Of a stretch of DNA of 64,000 bases, positions 45,201-49,800 are shown piece after piece (the first letter of the stretch is position 1; each line of letters opens with the position of its first letter). Position numbers and translations under genes: made by a program. Origin of the DNA: Rhyzopertha dominica. Its lineage: Eukaryota; Arthropoda; Insecta; Coleoptera; Bostrichidae. Below the pieces are notes generated by a model. It did not search any database. It was not told the origin of the DNA and saw nothing but the letters and a program-made list of their open reading frames with translations. The stretch covers positions 9,734,001-9,798,000 of the forward strand of contig QCXZ01000053.1 of NCBI GenBank assembly GCA_025024175.1, written 5' to 3'.

Positions 45201-47796
45201 GAAATAAGATTGACCTGTTTTTTTATTTCTTTCAATATTGCATATAATTGGAGATATTAATTAATAAAAATTAAACAATTCAGTGTTGACATCATAAGTG
45301 AACAATTTGGTTGTACCGTGTTAAAAAGAGGAATAAGCAACAATCGGAGTAAATAGCGACATCGCGTACAACTGACCACCGACAGTACAGTAACAGCTGA
45401 GCTTTTTTATGTGTTGTGTTTTTTTTGTTTATCACTCATTGTTCTTGCATTAATTAAGCATCATCAAACACAACAAATCCAACACCAGCATAAGATGATA
45501 ACGTTTACAAAACCACGTGTGTTTACAATCAACTTGNCTGACGCCCGACATCCGACCGTGATTTGACAGCCACAAAAGAATGCAAAGTAACACTGTTGCC
45601 AAGTTGTGCATTTCCTTTTTCAGTGAAGTCGTCACATCCTTTGGAGGGCATTTTAAAATAGTTCAACTTTGACTTGAATATTCACATACTTAGATACATT
45701 TTTTTTACTAACCAATTATTTGCTTATGTAACAATTAGTAATGAAACTATATTGAATTCCGTAATTTTTACTTGACTGAAATACCCAATTTACGAATGCT
45801 TTGTAGAATAATTTTAGATATGTATACGGGTAGTTCTCATCAAATCTCGAAATATGTGTTCTTGTAATTTAAACAAAAATTTGATTAACATATAAGGCTA
45901 TTATTTCCTTGCAAAGTAGTTTGTTATGACTACAAGTGTCAGTTATTATTTCTGAATCACATGTGTACATAAAAAATTAAAATATCCCTAGCTAAGTGCC
46001 AAGCTCCAAATGGAAATACTTTTTCAAGTTTAATTAACTATTTCCCAAANAAAATTAATGGCACATTTTACCAATCGATTAAGAATACAATGATTTCTTT
46101 TAACATTGTTAATTTGCAAAAAAACTAAAGAATAAATTTTGAAATATTTTTTATCTGTCCAATAAAAAAGAATCATTCCCTCACACCTTTACTAACAGAT
46201 GATTAATGAATAAACTCATAATAATGCATCAACGCTTTCATTGGTTATGAATAGATGGCAGTAATGTGAACTTTCTTGTTATATAAACGGCATTCCAGTA
46301 CATTCAGATTTGTAAAAAAGTTGTATACCATAGCAATTTTACATAAAATCTATTGGATTATTGGGGTCTATAAGCCAAAATTAAATTCAAAAATAGCTTA
46401 CCTACTTTCAGTTCACTTCCTCTGAGGTGAGGATAATATCTTCCAATTAATCCAGCATCATATTTCAAAAAGTTGCTGGATTTCTATTAAAGATGGCAGC
46501 TTAGTTAAATGAATGTGATACTTAATGGTTTTATATATCATGTAGATTCTGGTTACACTGGAAGTGTAGACTAGCTATTTTTTTCATATAAGCTACTTCT
46601 TATTATATTTTTGCATTCCTTGTGAGTATAAATTGAATTTTATGAATCACATGTTTTATTTAACACTTTTTTTACATTGGTATGCATGTGTATGTGCATT
46701 TAGATGTGATTAGACATAATTAGCCATTTGTTTATTTTTACTCTTAATATTAACCCCATATTTTGAAAATGAACAACATTTTTAATATTTAATCACATTG
46801 ACTACTCCAAAATATCTTGGCAGTTCTCCAGTACTGATGCTTCCAAGAAAACATAGTTTATACAAAAGTAAAATTCTTGCCAAATTATCCCATTAGGACA
46901 TATTTATGGATCAAACCCAAACTCAAGTTTTTATTACAATTACAAAAACAGTTTAAAAATGCAAACACTAGTATATTAATACAGTGGAAGTTAAAGTGTA
47001 TTTATTTTAGTTTGTTTTTGACCTTTATGACACTCATTTAGAATAAAACAGTGTGATGCTGATGAAAATAAACTTGCCTTTGTTGGATGCAAATTTTTTT
47101 GCCAAAGGTGTTCTAAAACGTTCACTTTTAATATTTTTAAAGACAGTGTAAGTGCACTTATTACTGTACAACTTAATAATTATCTATTTCTGATTATGTT
47201 GATATTATCTTTTGATTATTTTTTTTTCAACATTTGCTACATTGCCTAAGATACATACATTAAGCCTAAAATGTGTCAACTATTCAATATTAAAAGAAAG
47301 ATGATATAGAATGATATTTTTTTGCTTATATTCTTCGCAGGCATCACTACCATCACTTTTTTCTTAAAAAGTCAAACAACTTCATTACTATTTCATTAAA
47401 AAAAGTTTCTGGTATAAACAAAGTATGAAAATGATTTTAGGTTGTGATAATCAGAAATCTAAAATGGTTATGGAGTTATGGAAGAAATATGTTAATTTGG
47501 CCTACCCTTTATTTTGTCTCTTTAGATAACAGTTTCTCATTTTGAAATCTCATTTTCAGTGTCAGAATTCACCGCCCATCATAATAAACAAGAGTATAAT
47601 ATGGTTGCTTTTGAGGTTACACTTTTTGTACCTTCCTCCACATGCTGTTCCAACAGATTATTACAGTCTGAAAGAATCCCGAGCAAGTGCCAGCAATGAT
47701 GGTTCCGAACAATTGATTGGGGGCGCGTCATTCTATATCGGTAGACTTTTGAATAGGATTGCAGCATTGGATAATCATTGTCGGCAATACATTCTG
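6757..47796 (+). CDS. Ubr3: UBR3-like E3 ubiquitin ligase, copy A (16 exons, N-terminal half)
   Basis: UBR3 is a UBR-box E3 ubiquitin ligase; family members pair a substrate-binding UBR box with a distal RING-type domain. Sixteen exons can be joined: 6757-6979, 9692-9902, 14187-14303, 16142-16274, 16372-16629, 19215-19443, 21771-21949, 26512-26739, 26838-26990, 34049-34215, 35999-36135, 36192-36492, 41258-41492, 41551-41692, 45006-45085, 47560-47796. Every junction is GT-AG, every phase matches, and the 3,030 bases give 1,010 codons without a stop. The UBR box is at residues 85-150. The remainder resembles the long helical N-terminal half of UBR3, for example the block around [14 protein letters not shown] (exon 12). 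Full UBR3 proteins are roughly twice this length. No RING or C-terminal exons were found before copy B at 54,968. Introns carry many transposons, but no exon is disrupted. It could be a functional truncated paralogue, an alternative 5' module of UBR3, or a young pseudogene that has lost only its 3' end. Confidence 0.85.
7195..7400 (+). repeat. Direct repeat flanking the THAP-like element, left copy
   Basis: About 200 bases that match 8250-8440 in the same orientation, with shared blocks TGATCAAGCAATAAAAG, AAAAGTAGTGCC and GCCGCTTTCC.AGAAAG. The two copies bracket the THAP-like element. Confidence 0.75.
7430..8165 (+). mobile_element. THAP-like transposon remnant, copy 1
   Basis: The + strand reads [19 protein letters not shown], followed by [12 protein letters not shown], resembling the start of a THAP-type (C2CH) DNA-binding domain as found in P-element-related transposases. 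A stretch at 7590-7700 and the end at 8040-8165 match an inverted copy at 41728-44530. The remaining sequence has no long frame. Confidence 0.55.
8250..8440 (+). repeat. Direct repeat flanking the THAP-like element, right copy
   Basis: Matches 7195-7400. The shared sequence is diverged by many substitutions, so the duplication is old. Confidence 0.75.
8475..9055. mobile_element. MITE with about 65-base terminal inverted repeats
   Basis: The left end (8478-8545, including GATAAGCATTCGGGTTCC) is the reverse complement of the right end (8980-9053, including GGAACCCGAACGCTTATC). The interior has no transposase frame. Confidence 0.8.
9060..9290 (-). pseudogene. LINE reverse transcriptase scrap
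   Basis: The reverse strand reads [20 protein letters not shown], the conserved block N-terminal to the RT palm in Jockey/R1-type LINEs, followed by a decayed fingers region. Confidence 0.7.
9335..9429. repeat. Inverted repeat enclosing the hammerhead
   Basis: GCTGTGTTGTCTACAT at 9335-9350 is the exact reverse complement of ATGTAGACAACACAGC at 9414-9429. It extends the helix I side of the ribozyme after an internal loop. Confidence 0.85.
9362..9403 (+). ncRNA. Hammerhead ribozyme motif, intact core
   Basis: All parts of a type I hammerhead are present in order: helix I 5' CCGAG (9362-9366), core CUGAAGA (9367-9373), helix II GAUCU/AGAUC with an AAU loop (9374-9386), core GAAA (9387-9390), a self-complementary helix III CAGCUG (9391-9396), the UC cleavage dinucleotide (9397-9398) and helix I 3' CUCGG (9399-9403). 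The zero-loop helix III predicts activity as a dimer, as described for hammerheads of Penelope-like elements and retrozymes. A 16-base inverted repeat at 9335-9350 and 9414-9429 encloses it. Confidence 0.85.
9692..9902 (+). CDS. Ubr3: Ubr3 copy A exon 2, UBR box
   Basis: Residues 75-145, starting at acceptor AACAG and ending at donor GTGAGT. It carries most of a UBR-type zinc finger: Cys85, Cys96, Cys99, Cys108, Cys111, His117, His120 and the CDCGD block with Cys133 and Cys135. The last Cys and His (147 and 150) are in exon 3. The Cys that UBR boxes normally carry between the CxxC pair and the CxECF motif is Ala104 here. The segment after the first Cys is GEALTT, unlike the GLVWT of copy B. 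Confidence 0.9.
9906..11020. other. Intron 2 of Ubr3 copy A, first part
   Basis: AT-rich. Short frames such as that at 10360-10569 have no recognisable content. No repeat was identified. Confidence 0.4.
11026..11204. repeat. Long hairpin / foldback
   Basis: Arms of about 58 bases, AAAGTTACTTCTAC... at 11026 and ...GTAGAAGTAACTTTA ending at 11204, pair with few mismatches around a loop of about 65 bases. It could be a short foldback MITE or a hairpin RNA source. Confidence 0.75.
11290..12350 (-). pseudogene. RTE-like LINE, internally deleted copy
   Basis: Read leftwards from 12312: [20 protein letters not shown] (RT fingers). At about 11940 the copy then jumps from LEKAF-type palm sequence straight to [19 protein letters not shown]. 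The copy at 27283-29380 shows that about 460 bases, including the catalytic FADD, are missing. The C-terminal frame 11950-11342 is open for 202 codons and ends [10 protein letters not shown]. The 3' end lies next to TA-rich sequence. Confidence 0.8.
12351..12616 (-). repeat. Probable 3' LTR of a Ty3/Gypsy remnant
   Basis: On the reverse strand a purine-rich tract (GATGGTGGGGAA, 12617-12628) is followed by TGTCTATTTTC, the expected layout of a polypurine tract and LTR start. The region is GC-richer, with CTCGCGCGC. The far end is not defined, because it merges with the LINE at about 12350. Confidence 0.5.
12630..13470 (-). pseudogene. Ty3/Gypsy integrase C-terminal region, decayed
   Basis: The reverse strand gives [12 protein letters not shown] (13250-13215, the integrase core with a catalytic Asp) and, near the end, [20 protein letters not shown] (12850-12780), a typical Gypsy integrase tail. 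Several stops and frame breaks lie between. Upstream pol and gag are absent, so the copy is inactive. Confidence 0.75.
13480..14186. other. Intron 2 of Ubr3 copy A, last part
   Basis: No recognisable element was seen between the Gypsy remnant and exon 3. Confidence 0.4.
14187..14303 (+). CDS. Ubr3: Ubr3 copy A exon 3
   Basis: Residues 145-184. It begins after TTCATTCAG, and its first base completes a Gly codon so that the reading continues G-FCDRH. This supplies the final zinc-binding Cys147 and His150 of the UBR box. The exon ends CACCAG before donor GTGAGT. Confidence 0.88.
14600..15945. mobile_element. Palindromic foldback element, rearranged copy
   Basis: It contains alternating forward and inverted arms of the family also seen at 56748-57770. 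The arms share CACTTAAAATTGC.TTTTATAAAGG, GGTCAAGCCAAAC, CTCCTTTATTTGACATTTAAC and the outer end TCTTATTTGCTCACCCTGTACA (15945). The left outer end is missing, and one arm is split by a nested MITE. Frames within it are incidental. Confidence 0.75.
14863..15053. mobile_element. Nested MITE with target-site duplication
   Basis: About 190 bases with 35-base terminal inverted repeats (TAAAGTCACTAGATAGATAAA at the left, TTTATCTATCTAGCGACTTTA-like at the right). It is flanked on both sides by AATTTGG. The uninterrupted sister arm at 15795 has a single AATTTGGAGGT, which supports insertion with a 7-8 base duplication. Both halves carry GCACTAAAATGGCGGA. Confidence 0.8.
16142..16274 (+). CDS. Ubr3: Ubr3 copy A exon 4
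   Basis: Residues 184-228, from acceptor TTGTCAG to donor GTAAAT. The first base completes AGC (Ser) from exon 3. It contains the acidic helical segment [17 protein letters not shown], typical of the region after the UBR box in UBR3. Confidence 0.87.
16372..16629 (+). CDS. Ubr3: Ubr3 copy A exon 5
   Basis: Residues 229-314, exactly 86 codons in phase 0, from acceptor TTTTTTCAG to donor GTAAGA. It encodes a helical segment that includes [20 protein letters not shown]. Confidence 0.88.
16955..17939. mobile_element. pogo-type element with terminal inverted repeats
   Basis: The left end GGGGAGAGTTGGGTAAAACG is the reverse complement of the right end TTTTATCCAACTCTTCCC with few mismatches. Both sides abut TA, as for Tc1/mariner/pogo insertions. 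The interior keeps further AAACGGGA motifs and a transposase tail on the reverse strand. Confidence 0.75.
17256..17495 (-). pseudogene. Tail of a pogo/DDE_1 transposase
   Basis: The reverse strand reads [20 protein letters not shown] followed by [12 protein letters not shown]. This acidic serine stretch and Cys-rich tail is typical of the C-terminus of pogo-like transposases. The catalytic domain is deleted. Confidence 0.5.
17945..19210. other. Intron 5 of Ubr3 copy A, right part
   Basis: Nothing recognisable apart from CACCCTGTA-type motifs near 18655 that resemble DNA transposon ends without a clear partner. Confidence 0.35.
19215..19443 (+). CDS. Ubr3: Ubr3 copy A exon 6
   Basis: Residues 315-391, from acceptor TTGCGCAG to donor GTAAGT. 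It continues in frame from exon 5 as [15 protein letters not shown] and ends with one base carried over (phase 1). Confidence 0.88.
19700..19995 (-). pseudogene. Penelope-like element reverse transcriptase fragment
   Basis: The reverse strand encodes [19 protein letters not shown] and [18 protein letters not shown], the conserved RT block of Penelope-like elements. Only this part survives. Confidence 0.8.
20370..20545 (+). other. Unidentified coding-like fragment
   Basis: The + strand reads [20 protein letters not shown] without a stop for about 55 codons. I cannot assign a family, and it may be incidental. Confidence 0.2.
21229..21410. mobile_element. Short MITE
   Basis: Ends CAGGGTGTTTTAC at 21229 and GTTAAACACCCTG at 21410 are inverted. 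It is about 180 bases with no coding content. Confidence 0.65.
21771..21949 (+). CDS. Ubr3: Ubr3 copy A exon 7
   Basis: Residues 391-450, from acceptor TATTTTCCAG to donor GTAAGA. The first two bases complete an Asp codon. It contains [20 protein letters not shown]. Confidence 0.87.
21960..22965. other. Intron 7 of Ubr3 copy A, first part
   Basis: No gene or clear repeat was found. Three N bases are near 21962-22012. Confidence 0.4.
22971..22993. repeat. (GATA)n microsatellite, LINE tail
   Basis: Tandem GATA directly at the 3' end of the reverse-strand LINE, probably its 3' tail. Confidence 0.8.
22994..24860 (-). pseudogene. Jockey/CR1-like LINE, 5'-truncated
   Basis: Read leftwards: 24854-24234 is open for 206 codons with [30 protein letters not shown] (palm), [15 protein letters not shown] and LLFADD (catalytic). 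Then 24253-23933 ([29 protein letters not shown]) and 23889-23659 (C-terminal block) follow in other frames. A 3' UTR of about 650 bases leads to the (GATA)n tail. The long frames suggest a fairly young insertion. Confidence 0.85.
24930..25625 (+). pseudogene. RTE-like LINE 3' part, decayed
   Basis: The + strand recalls the same family as 27283-29380: [20 protein letters not shown] near 25060-25110, and after an unrelated insert at 25203-25310 the tail CACCTGGGA...GAGAGACACTGCATA. Many stops make it much older than the other two copies. Confidence 0.65.
25640..26505. other. Intron 7 of Ubr3 copy A, last part
   Basis: AT-rich sequence. Nothing recognisable. Confidence 0.4.
26512..26739 (+). 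CDS. Ubr3: Ubr3 copy A exon 8
   Basis: Residues 451-526, 76 codons in phase 0, from acceptor TATTACAG to donor GTAAGT. It contains [19 protein letters not shown], resembling the UBR3 family block GMN.N.R....HVEYE. The preceding intron is about 4.6 kb and holds two LINE remnants. Confidence 0.88.
26838..26990 (+). CDS. Ubr3: Ubr3 copy A exon 9
   Basis: Residues 527-577, 51 codons in phase 0, from acceptor TTTTTTCAG to donor GTAAGT. It contains [15 protein letters not shown], a strongly conserved-looking UBR-family block. The 98-base intron before it is the second shortest in the gene after the 56-base intron between exons 11 and 12. Confidence 0.9.
27224..27282. repeat. (TA)n microsatellite at LINE 3' end
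   Basis: About 59 bases of alternating TA immediately beyond the 3' end of the RTE-like LINE. It is either the insertion target or the element's own tail. Confidence 0.9.
27283..29380 (-). pseudogene. RTE-like LINE, longest copy
   Basis: Read leftwards: 29283-29032 and 29120-28806 (linker before [36 protein letters not shown]), 28764-28567 ([14 protein letters not shown]), 28543-28055 ([34 protein letters not shown] with the catalytic Asp pair), 28045-27821 ([14 protein letters not shown]) and 27732-27331 (C-terminal block ending [10 protein letters not shown]). Five frame changes are visible, and no endonuclease domain was found. The 3' end carries a TTTACCCGTAGAGTGTAAAGG motif shared with the 11290 copy. 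Confidence 0.85.
29385..29770. other. Intron 9 sequence between LINEs
   Basis: No recognisable feature. Confidence 0.35.
29775..31980 (+). pseudogene. Jockey-like LINE, nearly full RT
   Basis: In order: 29792-30064 (region before RT), 30134-30691 ([16 protein letters not shown], then [13 protein letters not shown]), 30690-30910 ([27 protein letters not shown] palm), 31010-31170 ([18 protein letters not shown] and LLFADD, catalytic), 31180-31617 ([25 protein letters not shown]) and 31455-31895 (C-terminal block). Several frameshifts separate these. The endonuclease part is missing. Confidence 0.85.
32024..32649. mobile_element. MITE-like element with short TIRs
   Basis: CGTGGCGGGAATAAAGTAT at the left is inverted as ATACTTTATTCCCGCCACG at the right. 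Inside, ATGGCT.TAAAG.CTAATAATTAA occurs twice, near 32160 and 32461. No coding capacity. It includes two degenerate hammerhead-like segments. Confidence 0.7.
32682..33698. mobile_element. 1 kb palindromic foldback element
   Basis: Two arms of nearly 500 bases are inverted copies of each other around a centre at about 33190. The outer ends are AGGGTACGCCACCTAAAATT and the reverse complement of AATTTTAGGTGGCGGGCCCT. The inner ends share GAGAGAGGCTAG and CTAGCCTCTCTC. The arms differ by scattered substitutions. A single arm of the same family is at 40989-41210. Confidence 0.9.
34049..34215 (+). CDS. Ubr3: Ubr3 copy A exon 10
   Basis: Residues 578-633, from acceptor TAATTTCAG to donor GTAAGT, phase 2 at the end. 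It contains [20 protein letters not shown], a UBR3-like block. The preceding 7 kb intron holds an RTE copy, a Jockey-type LINE, a MITE and a 1 kb palindrome. Confidence 0.88.
34558..34970. repeat. Microsatellites and probable short interspersed repeat
   Basis: (TTA)n at 34558-34580 and (AATG)n at 34643-34672 enclose ACTAGCGGACCTGGCAAGCG. This and the following GCAGCGCCATCTGCC look like an interspersed repeat, but no second copy is in the window. Confidence 0.4.
34990..35868 (+). repeat. 0.85 kb interspersed repeat, copy 2
   Basis: It starts TTACTTCCACATCCAACGG and ends near TTGGATGTGGAAGTATTGATTC, so its ends form an inverted pair (ACTTCCACATCCAA). Both this copy and copy 3 continue to GCAGCGGTTTTTT before the flanks diverge. 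Compatible with a non-autonomous DNA transposon. Confidence 0.8.
35999..36135 (+). CDS. Ubr3: Ubr3 copy A exon 11
   Basis: Residues 633-679, from acceptor TTCATTCAG to donor GTAAGC. The first base completes a Lys codon from exon 10, giving KFHMKECMS. It contains [18 protein letters not shown]. Confidence 0.88.
36192..36492 (+). CDS. Ubr3: Ubr3 copy A exon 12
   Basis: Residues 679-779, the longest exon, from acceptor ATCATCAG to donor GTAAGT. It carries [20 protein letters not shown] and [15 protein letters not shown], blocks I recognise from the UBR3 family. The 56-base intron before it is the shortest in the gene. Confidence 0.9.
36941..37610 (-). pseudogene. LINE reverse transcriptase scrap, interrupted
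   Basis: The reverse strand reads [20 protein letters not shown] and [19 protein letters not shown] (RT palm) at 37130-36941. Fingers-region sequence ([10 protein letters not shown]) lies at 37530-37500 in another frame. Repeat copy 3 begins immediately at 37612 and seems to have inserted into this LINE. Confidence 0.65.
37612..38485 (+). repeat. 0.85 kb interspersed repeat, copy 3
   Basis: Same family and orientation as copy 2, from TATTACTTCCACATCC to GCAGCGGTTTTTT. Shared blocks include GGGAAGTATTGTATCGCG. Confidence 0.8.
38614..38635 (-). ncRNA. Truncated hammerhead motif
   Basis: The reverse strand gives GTGCTGAGGAGACTTTATAA (helix I 5' strand, core and half of helix II) and then leaves the motif. 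There is no GAAA or cleavage site. Confidence 0.55.
38923..38960 (+). ncRNA. Hammerhead ribozyme motif, second copy
   Basis: Helix I GUG/CAC (38923-38925, 38958-38960), core CUGAGGA (38926-38932), helix II GACUU UAU AAGCU with one mismatch and one wobble (38933-38945), GAAA (38946-38949), helix III CAGCUG (38950-38955) and UC cleavage site (38956-38957). The core is complete. Helices I and II are weaker than in the 9362 copy. Confidence 0.75.
39238..40990. mobile_element. 1.75 kb non-coding TIR element rich in TTTGTTTG motifs
   Basis: Ends CAGGGTACACAGAGAGAACAAT and the inverse of GTTTTATCTGTGTACCC match as terminal inverted repeats of about 28 bases with substitutions. The interior repeats AAACAAAT or CAATTGTTTG-like motifs many times in both orientations, most densely near the ends. 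No transposase frame. Confidence 0.7.
40989..41215 (+). repeat. Solo arm of the 1 kb foldback family
   Basis: CACCTAAAACTCCCCAGGCTCGTATTTTC through GTATAATAAATATTGCTTCA to about 41215 matches the left arm of 32682-33698. The second arm is absent. It abuts the TIR element ending at 40990. Confidence 0.8.
41258..41492 (+). CDS. Ubr3: Ubr3 copy A exon 13
   Basis: Residues 779-857, from acceptor TGTTGTAG to donor GTTAGT, an unusual but acceptable donor. The first base completes Val from exon 12, giving [11 protein letters not shown]. It contains [13 protein letters not shown]. Confidence 0.85.
41551..41692 (+). CDS. Ubr3: Ubr3 copy A exon 14
   Basis: Residues 858-905, from acceptor TTTTTTGCTTAG to donor GTAAGT, phase 1 at the end. 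A basic start ([10 protein letters not shown]) is followed by [19 protein letters not shown]. Confidence 0.85.
41728..41977 (-). mobile_element. THAP-like element copy 2, distal part
   Basis: Inverted match to 8040-8165, including TTTGCCATGTATTTATATTTTATTA and the reverse of TTATAAGCTGTCACAGCTG. About 100 extra bases (41880-41975) are absent from copy 1. Confidence 0.7.
41978..44118 (-). pseudogene. Jockey-like LINE inserted in the THAP-like element
   Basis: Read leftwards: 44062-43808 ([20 protein letters not shown]), 43811-43560, 43538-43305, 43363-43178 ([15 protein letters not shown]), 43145-42945 ([20 protein letters not shown]) and 42964-42323 ([10 protein letters not shown], catalytic; [17 protein letters not shown]-terminal block), the last open for 213 codons. 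A TAATAATAA tail marks the 3' end at 41978-42001. THAP-like element sequence resumes on both sides. Confidence 0.85.
44119..44530 (-). mobile_element. THAP-like element copy 2, proximal part
   Basis: The reverse strand encodes [20 protein letters not shown] and, further on, SLVFCCEDH, which supplies both the CC..H start and the CxxH end expected of a THAP-like zinc domain. It matches copy 1 at 7430-7700. Confidence 0.6.
45006..45085 (+). CDS. Ubr3: Ubr3 copy A exon 15
   Basis: Residues 905-931, a small 80-base exon from acceptor TTTTAAG to donor GTAAGT. Its first two bases complete an Arg codon. It contains [18 protein letters not shown]. The weak acceptor makes it the least certain internal exon, but both flanking phases require a segment of this frame. 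Confidence 0.75.
45090..47555. other. Intron 15 of Ubr3 copy A
   Basis: AT-rich with no recognised gene. A CpG-bearing patch at 45290-45660 has no recognisable content. N bases at 45537 and 46050. Confidence 0.35.
47560..47796 (+). CDS. Ubr3: Ubr3 copy A exon 16, last placed exon
   Basis: Residues 932-1010, 79 codons in phase 0, from acceptor CATTTTCAG to donor GTAAGT. It contains [16 protein letters not shown] and [15 protein letters not shown]. If the donor is not used, the reading adds two codons and stops at 47805. A normal UBR3 would continue for many hundreds of residues with the RING-type and C-terminal domains. Confidence 0.85.
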
Positions 47797-48075
47797 GTAA
47801 GTTAACTAAAGGGGGGTTTTGTAAAAAACGAAATGGGGATATATTTACTTCCTTTTTTTAAGTTTTTATTTCCCTGGATATTTCTAACTAAAGAGTATTG
47901 ATAAATGCCCTGTGTATCACAATGCTAATGGATTTTTTTATTTCTTTTGTAAATCTACTACCATTAACTGTTAACAAAAGTTCTCTGCGACTAGTGTTTA
48001 GATAAGTAAAATAATTTATAATAATATATTCTTGCCCTTCATGCTGAATGTATATAAGTGGTGTAGTCGCTAACA

Positions 48076-48315
48076 ATGTTTTTAGAAAAAGTTGTTAATA
48101 TATTATTTCTAGTCTATCGAACCAACTTCTTGTCTAGCACCAATCTTCTAGATAAACGAGAAATATACCTACTGCAGAAATATCTTAATCTTTCAAAACA
48201 CGAATGCAATGTTGAACAGGCTTTAAATGCTCAGAGTATCTGTCTTCAGTGTTATCATACCTACCTAAGAAAAAGAAATCAATTGAACAGAGATGACATC
48301 CCTATATTGTCCTAA
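48076..48315 (+). other. Unidentified 79-codon frame
   Basis: A frame with charged, Cys-containing content (LDKREIYLLQKYLNLSKHE; SICLQCYHTYLRKRN). The composition is more protein-like than neighbouring frames, but I recognise no family. It does not look like the missing UBR3 C-terminus. Confidence 0.25.
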
Positions 48316-49039
48316 AATGGTTTGCTTAATGTTAACTACATTTTTCTGAAATGTGATTTTGTGGTTTCACAGGTTTGTGTACTTGTAACATTACTCCTTC
48401 TCTTTCTTTCAACATACAATGCTCACAAATCTTTTGGGGATATTAAATTTTTCTGTTCAATTTGTTGTCATAATTTGACGTCAATGTTCAATGAGACAAT
48501 AAACCATTGTTTACAAAATTTTGGGATTTGAACTTCAACAAATACATTGTTTGTCAACTGATATGGTGTTCAGTTAAGCCTCTATAATTAACTGTTATCA
48601 AAAGCGGACATTTTCGTTAAATTTTCAGATGACAAAGGGAACCTTTTCTGTCACCTAGCTATGAAATAATTTTGTGTTCTAGAACGCTAAAGTACTTGTC
48701 GCTATAGAACATAAAACAAATGTTAAAATAATTTATCATTTTTTCGAAACTTATTTATGATTTTATTAATATTCATTTTATGTGATATAACATTTTATTA
48801 ACAAAACAGTAACTATTATATATAAAAAAAACAGTAACAAGACGATTACAATTTATTTTGCACTATATGTAAATTGAAAGTACCGATATTGCTATGAGTT
48901 AAATTTATGCCAGATCTAGTGCTATTAGTTATCGTAGCTTGTAGTTCTGGGTGTTCAATGAGGCTGCTGCTATAAAAAGTTTACTGTGCACATTGCATTA
49001 TTGGTAAGTTCTGTAGGCTCTGTTGAAGATGGTAACAGT

Positions 49040-49800
49040 TTATTTACGACTAACATTTTATTTTGAATAGAATCTTCTATATAAGTCTCTGCTACTGTAT
49101 TAGAACGCCACCCCTCCATGTCGTTTAATCGTGGTAATATCGGCGCCTGCTTCGGCTAATAGAGTGATGGAAGAACATCTGAAGCAGTCCCCTGTAGAAG
49201 TTTCTGGATGAGGCAAATTGAGTACAGTATTTGCGGCATATCTTTATTTGGTCTGGACTTGAAATCACAAAACATCTCAGAGATTATGAGTTTTGGAATC
49301 AGAAATTCTTATAATAATATTTGAATTTTTGTCTTCTACATCAACTGTCATTATTTTCGTAGCTCATCTCTTCTCAAAGCTCCACAAACACCAATAATTT
49401 AAATGACCTGAAAAGTGGCTCAGAATTAGATAAGTCAATGGCTTTATATTAATTTAAATTTACCTTTTCTAGCAGAAATCTACTATTAGGTGCCTCTTGT
49501 AAAAATCTCTCAATTTCCCCTTTCGTTAGAATTCTGGACTTTTTTGGACAGTATCCAACTGATTTGCTTTTCAAATATGGTATTAGTTTTGAAAATTTCC
49601 TGATATTTACATTTTATTTAGCATTCAGTGTACAATTTAGCATCGAATATACTGACCATAATGTTGAAGGTTTAACTTTATTAATTTTATGTTCGAAATA
49701 TGCCAGTAATACCGCTTTGGACACTTTTTTAATTTTCTTTGAACTACATCACGCTTTAAATTCGTTGTAGGCGATCTCGTACTGTCCCGACGATTTTGTG
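49040..49800 (-). pseudogene. Crypton-like tyrosine recombinase, decayed
   Basis: Read leftwards from 49800: GQYEIAYNEFKA, stop, VSKAVLLAYFEHKINKVKPS, TLWSVYSMLNCTLNAK, stop, PKKSRILTKGEIERFL (core-binding domain and linker). A 56-base GT-AG intron (49463-49408) and the block IGVCGALRRDEL (first catalytic Arg region) follow. Towards 49060 comes LLAEAGADITTIKRHGG, then after a one-base frameshift WRSNTVAETYIEDSIQNK with the terminal His/Trp and catalytic Tyr. The family's H.xxR box reads DCFR here. Insect genomes carry many such recombinases. Confidence 0.75.

Noticed and set aside
47055..47075. CTGATGA motif, a possible hammerhead core.
   Set aside because: No helix II, GAAA or cleavage site follows.
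48076..48531. Frames at 48076 and 48322 as possible UBR3 RING exons.
   Set aside because: Their Cys spacing does not fit a RING, and the splice phase with exon 16 does not work.
49564..49770. Forward-strand frame of 68 codons.
   Set aside because: It is the antisense shadow of the tyrosine recombinase pseudogene.
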